A stretch of DNA of 64,000 nt, from NCBI RefSeq assembly GCF_001612845.1, contig NZ_BDBF01000017.1, positions 98,058-162,057 of the forward strand, written 5' to 3'. Position 1 is the first letter of the stretch. The number at the start of each line of letters is the position of its first letter. Below the pieces are notes generated by a model. That model was not told where the DNA came from, did not search any database, and saw only the letters and a list, made by a program, of their open reading frames with translations. A program made the translations under genes and the position numbers. The stretch comes from Nocardia elegans NBRC 108235. Lineage in GTDB: Bacteria > Actinomycetota > Actinomycetes > Mycobacteriales > Mycobacteriaceae. Positions 8,798 through 18,900 of the stretch are shown here, one piece after another.

Positions 8798-11656
8798 ATG
8801 CTGCACGGTTTGTGGTCGCCCGGATCGGGGTTGGTGCTCTGGCGCCTGCCCGGGTCGGCGGCGCAGCCGGACGCGGACGCCGGGGGTGAGCTGCCCGATC
8901 CGCTGGGGACGATCGCGCGGACTGCGCGGTTTCGGCATCGAGTGCGGGTCCTGGTGGCGGGAGATTCCGGGCCGGAGGTCGTGGAGGTGCGGGGGCACGC
9001 CCTGGCGCCGGAGGTGGCCGCCCGCGTGCTCACCCAGCCGCTGCCCGACACGGCGGTGGCGGCGGATCTGCGGTTTCTCGCGCACGCGGCCCGGGGACTG
9101 CGGCGCTGGGTCCGGGCGGGGCGGATCGTGCCCGAACTGCATCGCGCCGACGGCGAGTGGTGGGTGCGATGGCGGCTGGTCGGCGGCCGGCGGCAACGGG
9201 CCTGGCTGGCCGAACTCGCGGCCGCGATGCCGCCCGCGCTGCGGGTGCCGGATGCCCGGTCCGCGGCCTCGATCCTCGAGGATTTCGTCGCCGAACTCGC
9301 CGACCCGCTCGTCCGGCTCGAGCTGAGTGTCCGGGAACCCTCGCATCCGCTGACGGCCGCGCTGGTCGCGGAGGTCCCGCTGGAATCGGGGTCGCATCGG
9401 GTGGCCTCGGTGCTCGACGAGTGGCGCGCGAGCCTCACCGTCGGCGAACCCGAACTGGTGCTTCGCCTGCTCGAACCGGACGACGATCCCGACGACGACC
9501 CGCAGGCGGTCGACGCCCTGTGGCGGCTCGAAGTCTGTCTCCGCTCGGAAGGTGAAGCGCCGCAACCGGTTCCGATCCAGGGCGACCCGGCGTTGATCCG
9601 GCTCGCCGGGGAGAAGGTGGCGGCCGCGATCCAGGCCTACCCGCGGCTGCAGCAGGTCCCGCGCGATCCGTACGGAATGGATTTCCTGCTCCCGACGCCG
9701 GTCGTGCAGGAGCTGGTCGCCCACGGTGCGCACGAATTGCGTTCGGCCGGTGTGCATCTGATGCTGCCGCGCGCATGGCGCATCGTCTCGCCGAGTATGC
9801 GGTTGCGGGTGCAGTCCCCGGCCGCCACCGAAACCGCGGTCGGACTCAGTGGATTGGTCTCCTACCGCTGGGAACTGGCCCTGGGCGATACCGTCCTCAC
9901 GCCGGCGGAAATGAGCCGGCTCATCCAGGCCAAATCGGATCTGGTGCGGCTGCGCGGCCACTGGGTGCAGGCCGATCAGCGCAGCCTGGCCGCCGCGGCC
10001 GCCTATCTGGAGGGCAAGGTCGACGAACGCCCGGCGACCCTGACCCAGCTTCTGGGCGAGATCGCGGCCACGCAGGTGCGCCAGGTACCGATCGAGGAGG
10101 TCACGGCGACCGGCTGGGTTCGCGAACTGTTCGACGGTGTCCACTCCGGCGATCCGGTCGACCCGCCCGCCGGCTTGAAGGCGCAGCTGCGCCCCTACCA
10201 GTTGCGCGGACTGTCCTGGCTCGCGACGATGAATCGTCTCGGTTGCGGCGCCATCCTCGCCGACGATATGGGCCTCGGCAAGACGGTGCAGGTGCTCGCG
10301 CTACTTCTGCACGAGAACGAAAGTCCCGCAACCGATTCCGTCCTGGGGCCGACTCTGCTGGTGTGCCCGATGTCGGTGGTCGGCAATTGGCAACGCGAAA
10401 CCGAACGCTTCGCCCCCGGGCTGCGGGTGCTGGTGCATCACGGCTCGTCGCGCCGCTCCGGTCCGGAGCTGGACGCGGCCGTGGCCGATTCCGACCTGGT
10501 GCTGACCACCTACGCGCTGCTGGCTCGCGATGTGGAGGAGTTGAAGCGCCAGCCGTGGGAACGTGTCGTCCTCGACGAGGCCCAGCACATCAAGAACGCT
10601 GCCACTCGGCAGGCCCGCGCCGCCCGCGCGATTCCGGCCCGGCATCGGCTGGCGCTGACCGGCACTCCGGTGGAGAACCGGCTCGAGGAATTGCGGTCGA
10701 TTCTCGATTTCGCGGCGCCCAACGTGCTGGGCAAACCGTCGGAATTCCACGCCCGCTTCGCGGTGCCGATCGAACGCGAACACGACGAGAACGCCGTCAG
10801 CCGCCTGCGCGCCGTCACCGCACCGTTCGTCCTGCGCCGGGTGAAAACCGATCCCTCGGTCATCTCGGATCTGCCGGACAAGTTCGAGATGACAGTGCGC
10901 GCCAACCTCACGGTCGAGCAGGCCGCGCTGTATCAGGCGGTGGTCGACGACATGCTCGCGCAGCTGAAGGCTTCCCGGGGTACCGGCTCCAGCGCGGTGA
11001 ACATGGCTCGCCGGGGTGCGGTCCTGGCCGCGCTCACCAGGCTGAAACAGGTGTGCAACCATCCCGCGCACTACCTCGGCGACGGGTCGGCGCTGCTGCG
11101 GCGGGGGCGCCACCGCTCCGGCAAGCTGGCCCTGGTCGAGGATGTGCTGGAGTCGGTGCTGGCCGAGGGGGAGCGGGCGCTGCTGTTCACCCAGTTCCGG
11201 GAATTCGGCGATCTGATCACGCCGTATCTGAGCGAGCGGTTCGGCACCGCGATCCCGTTCCTGCACGGCGGTGTCACCAAGAAGCGCCGCGACGGGATGG
11301 TGGAACGCTTCGCCGAGTCCGACGGACCGCCCATCATGGTTCTGTCCCTGAAGGCCGGTGGTACGGGCCTCAATCTCACGGCCGCCAATCACGTGGTGCA
11401 CCTGGACCGCTGGTGGAATCCGGCGGTGGAGAATCAGGCCACCGACCGCGCCTTCCGCATCGGTCAGCGCCGCGATGTGCAGGTGCGCAAACTGGTCTGT
11501 GTCGACACCATCGAGGAGCGCATCGACGATATGCTCACCGGCAAACAGGAATTGGCGAATCTCACCGTCGGCACCGGGGAGAACTGGATCACCGAACTGA
11601 GTACCGACGAATTGCGCGATCTGTTCGCGCTCGGCGCCGAGGCGGTCGGCGAATGA
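8798..11656 (+). CDS. SNF2/DEAD-type helicase (HelZ-like)
   Basis: This 952-residue SNF2-family ATPase resembles M. tuberculosis HelZ (Rv2101). The N-terminal half (about 1-450) is the actinobacterial SNF2-associated region, opening with MLHGLWSPGSG. The ATPase core follows: motif I DDMGLGKTVQ at about residue 490, motif II DEAQH near 592, motif III LTGTPVENRL, and in the second RecA lobe SLKAGGTGLNL and FRIGQRRDVQV. Such enzymes translocate on double-stranded DNA; the biological role of this subfamily is not settled. The ATG at 8798 is chosen from the family N-terminus over an upstream in-frame TTG at 8786. The stop overlaps the start of the next gene as ATGA. Confidence 0.93.
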   Translation: MLHGLWSPGSGLVLWRLPGSAAQPDADAGGELPDPLGTIARTARFRHRVRVLVAGDSGPEVVEVRGHALAPEVAARVLTQPLPDTAVAADLRFLAHAARGLRRWVRAGRIVPELHRADGEWWVRWRLVGGRRQRAWLAELAAAMPPALRVPDARSAASILEDFVAELADPLVRLELSVREPSHPLTAALVAEVPLESGSHRVASVLDEWRASLTVGEPELVLRLLEPDDDPDDDPQAVDALWRLEVCLRSEGEAPQPVPIQGDPALIRLAGEKVAAAIQAYPRLQQVPRDPYGMDFLLPTPVVQELVAHGAHELRSAGVHLMLPRAWRIVSPSMRLRVQSPAATETAVGLSGLVSYRWELALGDTVLTPAEMSRLIQAKSDLVRLRGHWVQADQRSLAAAAAYLEGKVDERPATLTQLLGEIAATQVRQVPIEEVTATGWVRELFDGVHSGDPVDPPAGLKAQLRPYQLRGLSWLATMNRLGCGAILADDMGLGKTVQVLALLLHENESPATDSVLGPTLLVCPMSVVGNWQRETERFAPGLRVLVHHGSSRRSGPELDAAVADSDLVLTTYALLARDVEELKRQPWERVVLDEAQHIKNAATRQARAARAIPARHRLALTGTPVENRLEELRSILDFAAPNVLGKPSEFHARFAVPIEREHDENAVSRLRAVTAPFVLRRVKTDPSVISDLPDKFEMTVRANLTVEQAALYQAVVDDMLAQLKASRGTGSSAVNMARRGAVLAALTRLKQVCNHPAHYLGDGSALLRRGRHRSGKLALVEDVLESVLAEGERALLFTQFREFGDLITPYLSERFGTAIPFLHGGVTKKRRDGMVERFAESDGPPIMVLSLKAGGTGLNLTAANHVVHLDRWWNPAVENQATDRAFRIGQRRDVQVRKLVCVDTIEERIDDMLTGKQELANLTVGTGENWITELSTDELRDLFALGAEAVGE

Positions 11657-12441
11657 GTCCGGCACCCGATTTCCCGGTCCCCGACTTCAGCGTCTACGGG
11701 AAGCGCCGCCCGGTGCGCGGCGGCGTCGAACCACGCAGCCGCCGTGGGTCTTTCGCGCGAACCTGGTGGGGCCGGGCCTTTCTGGAAGCCGTGGAGGAGG
11801 TCGCGGATGCGGGCCGGCTCTCCCGAGGGCGCACCTACGCACGCTCGGGGCAGGTGGTCAGCTACCACATCGAGCCCGGGGCGGTGGCCGCCGAGGTCCA
11901 GGGCAGTCAGCCGCGGCCGTTCACTTCGGTGCTGACGCTGCGGGTGTTGCGCGACGACCGGCTGGACGAACTGGTCGAGCAGGTCCGCGGCACACCGGGC
12001 ATGCTCGCCCAGCTCGCCTCCGGCGCCCTGCCGCAGGAGCTCGGTCCGCTGTTGCTGCCCGGCACCGCCGCCGAACTCGATTTCTCCTGCACCTGCCCGG
12101 ACGACGGCTGGCCGTGCAAACACGTCGCCGCGCTGTGCTACATCGTCGCCGAACGCCTCGACGAGTCCCCGGCCATCATGCTGACCCTGCGTGGCCTCGA
12201 TCTCGACACTCTGATTCGCGGGGTGCAGGAGGACAGCGGCCCGACGATCTCCGACGACCTCTACGGTGAGAACGTCGCGCTGCCCGAGTTGCCGGCACCG
12301 CAGTTCCGCGCGGCGATCGAGGACCTCGATCCGATTCCCCTGCGGCAGGCGTTGCGGATGACCAGTGAGGACGAAGCGGTCGCCGAGGCCGGTATGCGGG
12401 AACTCCGTGCCCTGTACCGCGCCCTCGAGAGCTCCGGCTAG
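11653..12441 (+). CDS. SWIM zinc-finger protein coupled to the helicase
   Basis: This 262-residue cytoplasmic protein contains a SWIM zinc finger (CxC...CxH) seen as CTCPDDGWPCKH at about residues 147-158. The opening part FARTWWGRAFLEAVEEV is typical of SWIM proteins that travel with SNF2 helicases in actinobacteria. The rest is alpha-helical and acidic. The start codon overlaps the helicase stop (ATGA), so the two products are likely made in fixed ratio and may form one complex. The SWIM finger is a presumed DNA- or protein-binding module; no enzymatic motif is visible. Confidence 0.88.
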   Translation: MSPAPDFPVPDFSVYGKRRPVRGGVEPRSRRGSFARTWWGRAFLEAVEEVADAGRLSRGRTYARSGQVVSYHIEPGAVAAEVQGSQPRPFTSVLTLRVLRDDRLDELVEQVRGTPGMLAQLASGALPQELGPLLLPGTAAELDFSCTCPDDGWPCKHVAALCYIVAERLDESPAIMLTLRGLDLDTLIRGVQEDSGPTISDDLYGENVALPELPAPQFRAAIEDLDPIPLRQALRMTSEDEAVAEAGMRELRALYRALESSG

Positions 12442-12445
12442 CCCC

Positions 12446-12451
12446 TATGCT
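12446..12451 (+). promoter_or_regulatory. -10 element TATGCT, leaderless-type promoter
   Basis: TATGCT ends six bases before the GTG of the BtuF-like gene. That spacing would put the transcription start on or next to the start codon. No clear -35 is seen. It lies just after the SWIM gene stop, so the BtuF-like gene may have its own promoter. Confidence 0.4.
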
Positions 12452-12457
12452 GGCCTC

Positions 12458-13231
12458 GTGCCCGAGGATCTCGTCGACGATCTGAATGCCGCGGTTGCGC
12501 TGCGGCGTCCGGTCCGCCGGGTGATCTCGCTGGTTCCGTCGCTGACCGAGGCGATCGCGGCGAGCCGCCCGGAGTTGCTGCTCGCCGCCACCGACTGGTG
12601 TACCCATCCGCCGGAGCTGGCGGTCGAACGGGTGCGGGGGACGAAGAATCCGAATCTGCGCCGGATCGCCGAGCTGGCGCCGGATCTGGTGGTGTGCAAT
12701 CAGGAGGAGAACCGCCGCCTCGATGTCGAGCGGATGCGCGAGGCGGGAATTCCGGTGTGGGTCACCAGGATTCGCACCGTAGACGAGGCGTTCACCTCGA
12801 TGACGCGACTGTTCGGTATCGCCCTGGGCGGCGCGGTGCCGTCGTGGCTGACCCGGGCCCGCGCGGTCTGGTCCGCGCCCGCGCCGCATCCGCCGATCGA
12901 TGCGGTGATCCCGATCTGGCGCAAGCCGTGGATGGTGGTCGGCCGCGACACGTTCACCGCGGATCTGGCCGGACGCCTGGGGCTGAACCTGGTGCACGCC
13001 ACGGGTCCCGAGCGCTACCCCACGGTGACGGAATCCGAACTGGTACAGGGTGTTCGGCTGGCGGTGCTGCCGGACGAGCCGTACGTGTTCACCGCGACCG
13101 ACGGCCCGGAGGCGTTTCCGGGCATCCCGGTCGCCCTGGTGAGCGGCCGCGATCTCACCTGGTACGGCCCGTCGCTGGTCGAGGCGCGCGAGCGGCTGAC
13201 CGCTCAGCTGGCCCGTGTGGTCGGCAGCTGA
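12458..13231 (+). CDS. BtuF/FecB-like helical-backbone metal receptor lacking a signal peptide
   Basis: The 257-residue protein has the fold of cobalamin/iron-siderophore binding proteins of ABC importers. The first lobe opens with RVISLVPSLTEAIAAS, followed by the conserved RGTKNPNLRRIAELAPDLVV stretch. The second lobe contains IPIWRKPWMVVGRDTFTADL and AFPGIPVALVSGRDLTWYGP. Normal family members are exported or lipid-anchored, but this one has neither a signal peptide nor a lipobox, and no ABC permease or ATPase gene lies nearby. It is therefore probably cytoplasmic with an unknown ligand. The GTG at 12458 gives the expected family start. Its 3' end overlaps the convergent monooxygenase gene by 28 bases. 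Confidence 0.82.
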   Translation: MPEDLVDDLNAAVALRRPVRRVISLVPSLTEAIAASRPELLLAATDWCTHPPELAVERVRGTKNPNLRRIAELAPDLVVCNQEENRRLDVERMREAGIPVWVTRIRTVDEAFTSMTRLFGIALGGAVPSWLTRARAVWSAPAPHPPIDAVIPIWRKPWMVVGRDTFTADLAGRLGLNLVHATGPERYPTVTESELVQGVRLAVLPDEPYVFTATDGPEAFPGIPVALVSGRDLTWYGPSLVEARERLTAQLARVVGS

Positions 13232-14718
13232 GCTGGGATCCGTTCGAAGCTGTAGTCGCGCAGATCGAAATGCGTAGCGCGCCAGGCCGCTTCGACGGTG
13301 CTCATCGGTTTCAGCGGCACATCGCCGTGTTTGTCGAAGTAGTAGCTGTTCGAGACCGCGCAGCTGTCCTGCCAGAACACCTGTCCGTCGCGGCGTTCGA
13401 GCATTTCCCGGAAGTATCGCTCGTTGGCCGCCGCGGTGACCTCGACGCGGCCGGCCCGCTTGCTCCGCGCGTGCCGCAACAGCCGCACAATGTGCTGGGT
13501 CTGCATCTCGATCAGCGTGAAATAGGACGCGCCGTTGTATCCGTAGGGCCCGATGATCGAGAAGAAGTTCGGAAAGCCCGGCACGCTGACGCCCTCGTAG
13601 GCCTGCAGGCGGTTCTCGTCCCACCACTTCTCGAGATCACGGCCGCCGACGCCGGTCATCTCGAAGGTCGGCATGTTGCCCGATTCCATGACCTTGAAGC
13701 CCGTCGCGAGGATCAGCACGTCGGCCGGGTATTCGGTTCCGTTCGCCGTGCGCACCCCGGTGGGGGTGATCTCGGCGATCGGATCGGTTTCCAGCGTCAC
13801 GTTGTCGCGGTTGAACGTCGGCAGGTAATCGTTGGAGAAACCGGGCCGCTTACATCCGAGCGCATACCGCGGGGTGAGTTTGTCCCGGATCGCCGGGTCG
13901 TGCACCTGGCGCCGCAGATGGGCCAGTCCGGAGCGCTCGCCGAGTTTGGCCAGGGGCAGCTTCGAATAGTAGTGCGCCGACAACGGGAAGGTCAGTTCGA
14001 CGAACGCCTGGCTCGCCAGGCGCGAAACTGCCTGTCCGCCCGGCAGATACCGCAGTGCCCAGCGTGCGGGCGCGGGCAGCGTGGCGTCCGGCCGCGGCAG
14101 GCACCAGATCGGCGTGCGCTGGAATACCGTCAGCTCGGCGACCTCCGGGGCGATCGAGGGAATGACCTGCACCGCGGAGGCTCCGGTCCCGATGATCGCC
14201 ACGCGCTTTCCGCGCAGGTCCCGGTCGTGGTCCCAGCGCGAGGTGTGCATGGTGATGCCCGAAAACGATTCCACGCCAGGAATATCCGGCAGTTTCGGCC
14301 GGGTCAGCACTCCGGTCGCACCGACGACGTAGCGCGCGGTCAAGCTCTCACCGTCGCTGGTGCGCAGCGTCCACACCGAGGCGTCCTCGTCGAATTCCGC
14401 GGCGGCGATGGTGGTGCTGAACCGGATGCGCGGTCGCAGCCCGTACTTGTCCACGCAGTGTTCGGCGTAGTCCTTCAATTCCCGGCCGGGTGCGTAGACG
14501 CGCGACCACCGGGTGCTCTGCTCGAACGAATACTGATAGCTGAACGAGGGGATGTCCACGGCGATGCCGGGGTAGGTGTTCCAATGCCAGGTGCCGCCCA
14601 CGCCGTCGGCGTCGTCGACGATGAGGAAGTCCCGGAAGCCGGCCTTCCGTAACGCGATGGCCACCCCGATACCGGAAAATCCGGCGCCGACGATGATCAC
14701 TTCGTGGTCGATGGCCAT
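13204..14718 (-). CDS. Flavin-containing Baeyer-Villiger-type monooxygenase
   Basis: This 504-residue FAD/NADPH enzyme carries the first Rossmann motif GAGFSGIG at about residues 11-18 and a second, GTGASAVQ, near residue 180. The Baeyer-Villiger fingerprint is seen as FSGITMHTSRWD between the two. The C-terminal half has the expected ATGFKV and IIGPYGYNG stretches. It should insert oxygen into a ketone or oxidise a heteroatom, like the EtaA/cyclohexanone monooxygenase relatives abundant in Nocardia and Rhodococcus. The substrate cannot be read from the sequence. It is a single gene, 94 bases downstream of the co-directional amidohydrolase gene. Confidence 0.9.
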   Translation of the reverse strand: MAIDHEVIIVGAGFSGIGVAIALRKAGFRDFLIVDDADGVGGTWHWNTYPGIAVDIPSFSYQYSFEQSTRWSRVYAPGRELKDYAEHCVDKYGLRPRIRFSTTIAAAEFDEDASVWTLRTSDGESLTARYVVGATGVLTRPKLPDIPGVESFSGITMHTSRWDHDRDLRGKRVAIIGTGASAVQVIPSIAPEVAELTVFQRTPIWCLPRPDATLPAPARWALRYLPGGQAVSRLASQAFVELTFPLSAHYYSKLPLAKLGERSGLAHLRRQVHDPAIRDKLTPRYALGCKRPGFSNDYLPTFNRDNVTLETDPIAEITPTGVRTANGTEYPADVLILATGFKVMESGNMPTFEMTGVGGRDLEKWWDENRLQAYEGVSVPGFPNFFSIIGPYGYNGASYFTLIEMQTQHIVRLLRHARSKRAGRVEVTAAANERYFREMLERRDGQVFWQDSCAVSNSYYFDKHGDVPLKPMSTVEAAWRATHFDLRDYSFERIPAQLPTTRAS

Positions 14719-14811
14719 GACTGCTCCCGTGCCGTCCTCGGCCAGGGCACCTGACTGGCCGCACCTGCCACCAATTAACCGCGCGGTGGCCGGGATGTCA
14801 ATGGTCCGGCC

Positions 14812-15897
14812 TCAGGCCAGCAGTTCCGCGTCGATGCCGTAGGTTCGCTGGGCGTTGGTGCGGAAGACCTGCTCGAGCTCCTCGGCGCTGCCGCCGCGGT
14901 CGGCCAGTACGTCGATCACCGCCTGCGCGCCGTTGGCGATACTCGTAATCGGTTTGTCCACAGGGTAATTCGAACCCCAGATCAGCCGCTGCGCACCGAA
15001 GACGTCGAAGGCGTGGTGCAACAGCGGCGCGGTGCGGTCCAGTAGTTCGGAGACCGGGGTCGGTAGGCCGCGCATCGGCACCGGATGGCCGAGGATCGGC
15101 ATGGCCAGCCCGCTGACCTTCGCCATCACATTCGGATGGGTTGCGAGCGTGGCGATATCGTCGCGCCACTGTACGAACAGTTCGCGGCGCCGGCCCGGTT
15201 GGGTGCCGGTGCTCTTGCCGACCGGGCCGAATATCCCCGCGGGTGTGCCGAGATGGTTGAGCACGATGGTGACCTCGGGATAGCGCCGGGCCAGGGCGGT
15301 GACCTGCGGGATCTGATGCGAGTAGACCCAGGCCTCGAACGACAGCCCGCGTTCGGCCAGAACCGCGAAGCCGTCGAGGAAGGCCGAATCGGTCAGTGCG
15401 CCCTCGGCCCGGCAGAACGACCGCACCCCGGGGTCCGGATGGTGAGCGACCATGGTGCGGATACCGCGGAACAGCGGTGACGCGGACTGATGCTTGTCGA
15501 TGAGTTCGGCGAATCCGGGCGCGGCCGGATCGCCGCTGCCGATGATCGCGCCCAGGGCCGGGGTGTCGACCCCGAACGGCAGGCTGGCCACCCACCGCGT
15601 TTCGTCGGCCTTGGCGTCCGGCGCGCGTCCGGCCCACTCCACCTCGATGTGCACCAGCGCCTCCACCGGCACCGTGCCCAGATCCTCCCGGTAATCCGCG
15701 GGCAGATACGGCCGCAGGTACGCATCGGGAATGCCGACGAAATCGCGGTCCCGCTTGGGAGCGAGCCGAGCGGCCTTGTCGACCGGCACGGGCACGAACC
15801 GGAACAGTTTCGCCAGCATGCTGAAATCCCGCGGGGTGTTCAGCGGATCCCACTGATGGATGTGCGCATCCACAACGCTGATACCGGCGAGGTCCAT
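14812..15897 (-). CDS. Amidohydrolase family 2 protein
   Basis: This 361-residue metal-dependent hydrolase or decarboxylase has the TIM-barrel amidohydrolase-2 fold. The N-terminal metal-binding motif is DAHIHQWD at about residues 10-17. A later histidine is in VLNHLGTPAG, and the C-terminal aspartate region is RLIWGSNYPVDKP. Family members hydrolyse lactones or decarboxylate aromatic acids. It is followed by the monooxygenase gene on the same strand, so lactone produced by a Baeyer-Villiger step could be its substrate, but this is only a suggestion from position. Confidence 0.83.
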   Translation of the reverse strand: MDLAGISVVDAHIHQWDPLNTPRDFSMLAKLFRFVPVPVDKAARLAPKRDRDFVGIPDAYLRPYLPADYREDLGTVPVEALVHIEVEWAGRAPDAKADETRWVASLPFGVDTPALGAIIGSGDPAAPGFAELIDKHQSASPLFRGIRTMVAHHPDPGVRSFCRAEGALTDSAFLDGFAVLAERGLSFEAWVYSHQIPQVTALARRYPEVTIVLNHLGTPAGIFGPVGKSTGTQPGRRRELFVQWRDDIATLATHPNVMAKVSGLAMPILGHPVPMRGLPTPVSELLDRTAPLLHHAFDVFGAQRLIWGSNYPVDKPITSIANGAQAVIDVLADRGGSAEELEQVFRTNAQRTYGIDAELLA

Positions 15898-15981
15898 GGC
15901 GCCCTTCCGTCGCGTTCGACTGTCCGCTCTCCGGCATTGTCACACGCCCGCACACACCGGCGGGCCACATCCGAACCCTTG

Positions 15982-18900
15982 TCACACATTGCGGCGGTAT
16001 TGCCCGCCGACGGTGAAGAAACAGTCGGTGATCTGCTGCAAAGTGCAGACCCGCGCGGCGTCCATCAGCACGTCGAAGACATTGTCGTCGCCGCGTGCGG
16101 CGGCCTCGAGCCGGGCCAGGGCCGCCTGCGCCGGCTCGCGATGCGCGGTGACGAATTCCTCGGTGCGACGCAGCTGCGATTGTTTCTCGGCCTCGGTACC
16201 GCGGGCCAGTTCCAGCACCTGATGGGTTTCCCCGTTCGGATTGCGGAACGTGTTCACTCCGATGATGGGCAGCGTGCCGTCGTGCTTGCGGTGTTCGTAG
16301 CGCATCGATTCGTCCTGGATGCGCCCGCGCTGATATCCGGTCTCCATCGCGCCCAGCACCCCGCCGCGTTCGCTGATCCGCTCGAATTCGGCGAGCACCG
16401 CCTCCTCCACCAGATCGGTCAGTTCGTCGATGACGAAACTGCCCTGCAGCGGATTCTCGTTCATCGCCAGACCCCATTCCTTGTTGATGATCAACTGGAT
16501 GGCCAGGGCGCGCCGCACCGATTCCTCGGTGGGTGTGGTCACCGCCTCGTCGTAGGCATTGGTGTGCAGGCTGTTGCAGTTGTCGTAGATGGCGATCAAG
16601 GCCTGCAGTGTGGTGCGGATATCGTTGAAGTTCATTTCCTGGGCGTGCAGCGAACGCCCGGAGGTCTGAATGTGGTACTTCAACTTCTGCGAGCGGTCGT
16701 TGGCGCCGTATTTGTCGCGCATCGTGATCGCCCAGATCCGCCGGGCCACCCGCCCGATCACCGAATACTCCGGATCCATGCCGTTGGAGAAGAAGAACGA
16801 CAGATTCGGTGCGAAATCGTCGATGGCCATGCCACGCGCCAGATAGGCCTCGACATAGGTGAATCCGTTGGCCAGGGTGAACGCCAGCTGACTGATCGGA
16901 TTCGCGCCGGCCTCGGCGATGTGATACCCGGAAATCGATACCGAGTAGAAGTTGCGCACGCCGTTGCGGACGAACCATTCCTGGATATCGGCCATCATGC
17001 GCAGGCTGAATTCAGTGGAGAAGATGCAGGTGTTCTGGCCCTGATCCTCCTTGAGAATATCGGCCTGGACGGTGCCGCGTACCGTGGCGAGGGTGCGAGC
17101 TCGGAGGCCGGCGGCCTCGTCGCTGTTCGGCTCGCGTCCGTTGTCTTCCCGAAAACGTTGCAGCGCTTGGTCTATCGCGGTGTTGAGGAAGAAGGCGAGA
17201 ATCGTCGGCGCCGGTCCGTTGATGGTCATCGAGACCGAGGTGCTGGGCGCGCTCAGGTCGAAACCGTCGTAGAGGGCCTTCATATCGTCGACGGTGGCGA
17301 TGGAAACCCCCGAGGTGCCGACCTTTCCGTAGATGTCGGGCCGCGGGGCCGGATCGTGACCGTAGAGGGTCACCGAGTCGAAGGCGGTCGACAGGCGTTT
17401 GGCCTCGGCGTGTTCCGAGAGCACCTTGAACCGCCGGTTCGTGCGGAACGGATCGCCCTCGCCGGCGAACATGCGGGCCGGATCCTCGTTGTCGCGCTTG
17501 AACGCGAACACGCCGCCGGTGAACGGGAAGCGCCCCGGCAGATTCTCCGAGCGCAGGAAGCGCAGCAGCTCGCCGTGATCGGTGAAGCGCGGCAGCGCCA
17601 CGCGCGGAATCGAGTTGTCCGACAACGTGGTCCGTCGCAGCGGCGTGCGAATCTCGCGATCGCGGACCCGGACCACCTGTTCCTCGCCGCGATACGATTC
17701 CACGGTGGCGGGCCAATCCCGCAGCAGTGCGGCGGATTCCGGGGTGAGATCCTCGGTCGCGCGCGCGAGCAATCCGGACATCGTCCGTTTCGCGGCCGAG
17801 AGATCTTCCGCCGTCGCGTCTTCCGTGCCGGCCGGATCGTCGGTGGCCCCCGCCGGCAGTTCCGCCAGCACCTGTTCGAAGCGCTGCACCCGCTGGGCCG
17901 CGACCACCTGCCGCCGGGTCTCGGCGTGGTAATCGCGGACGGTCTCGGCGATCTCGGCCAGGTAGCGCACCCGCCCCGGCGGAATGATCTGCGCGAATCG
18001 GGTGGAGGCGCGGGTGTCGACCCGCGGCAGCACCCCGGTCTCCAGCGGCAGGCCGCGCGCACCGAGCAGCCCGGCCAGATGCTGATAGAGCGCGGTCACC
18101 CCGTCGTCGTTGAATGTCGCTGCGCTGGTGCCGAATACCGGCATATCCTCCGGCGCCGACCCGAACGCCTCGCGGTTGCGCACGAGCTGGCGCGAGACGT
18201 CCCGCAGCGCATCCTCGGCGCCGCGACGCTCGAACTTGTTGATCGCCACCACATCGGCGAAATCGAGCATGTCGATCTTCTCGAGCTGGGAGGCCGCGCC
18301 GAACTCCGGCGTCATCACATACATCGATATGTCGACGTGGTCGATGATCGCCGCATCACCCTGGCCGATACCCGGCGTCTCGAGAATCACCAGATCGAAT
18401 CCGGCCGCCTTGCAGGCCAGGATCATCGCGTCGATATTGGTCGGCAATTCGTGTGCGCCACGTGTGGCCAGCGAGCGGAAGTAGACGTGTTCGCTGTCGA
18501 GCGAGTTCATCCGGATACGGTCACCCAGCAGTGCGCCGCCGCCGCGGCGCCGGGTCGGGTCGACGGCGAGGATCGCCACCCGAAGTTTGTCCTGCTGATC
18601 GGTGCGCAACCGCCGCACGAGTTCGTCTGTGAGCGAGGACTTTCCGGATCCGCCGGTGCCGGTGATGCCGAGTACCGGCACGGTCCGGCCGGCGGCCGCG
18701 GCCCGGAGTTCGTCCAGATCCGCCGCGGGCAGCGCATCGGCCTGCAGGCAGGTCATGGTGCGCGCCAGCGCATATCGCTCACCCGCCAGCACCGCCTCGA
18801 TGGCGGCCGGTTCGGTCGACAGATCCACATCGCAGGCCCGGACGAGTTCGTTGATCATGCCGGGTAGACCGAGTCGCTGGCCGTCCTCGGGGGAGAAGAT

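Noticed and set aside
9775..11652. Extended N-terminus of the SWIM protein frame running through the helicase gene.
   Set aside because: This part is out of frame with the conserved helicase and has shadow composition; the SWIM gene starts at 11653.
14719..14811. Possible regulatory site in the 93-base gap between monooxygenase and amidohydrolase genes.
   Set aside because: Only a weak imperfect repeat (CCACCA...CGGTGG) is present, too short to separate from chance in GC-rich DNA.
15490..18867. A 1,125-codon plus-strand frame opposite the amidohydrolase and icmF genes.
   Set aside because: It lies fully antisense to IcmF, which has clear domains; composition is that of a GC-rich shadow.
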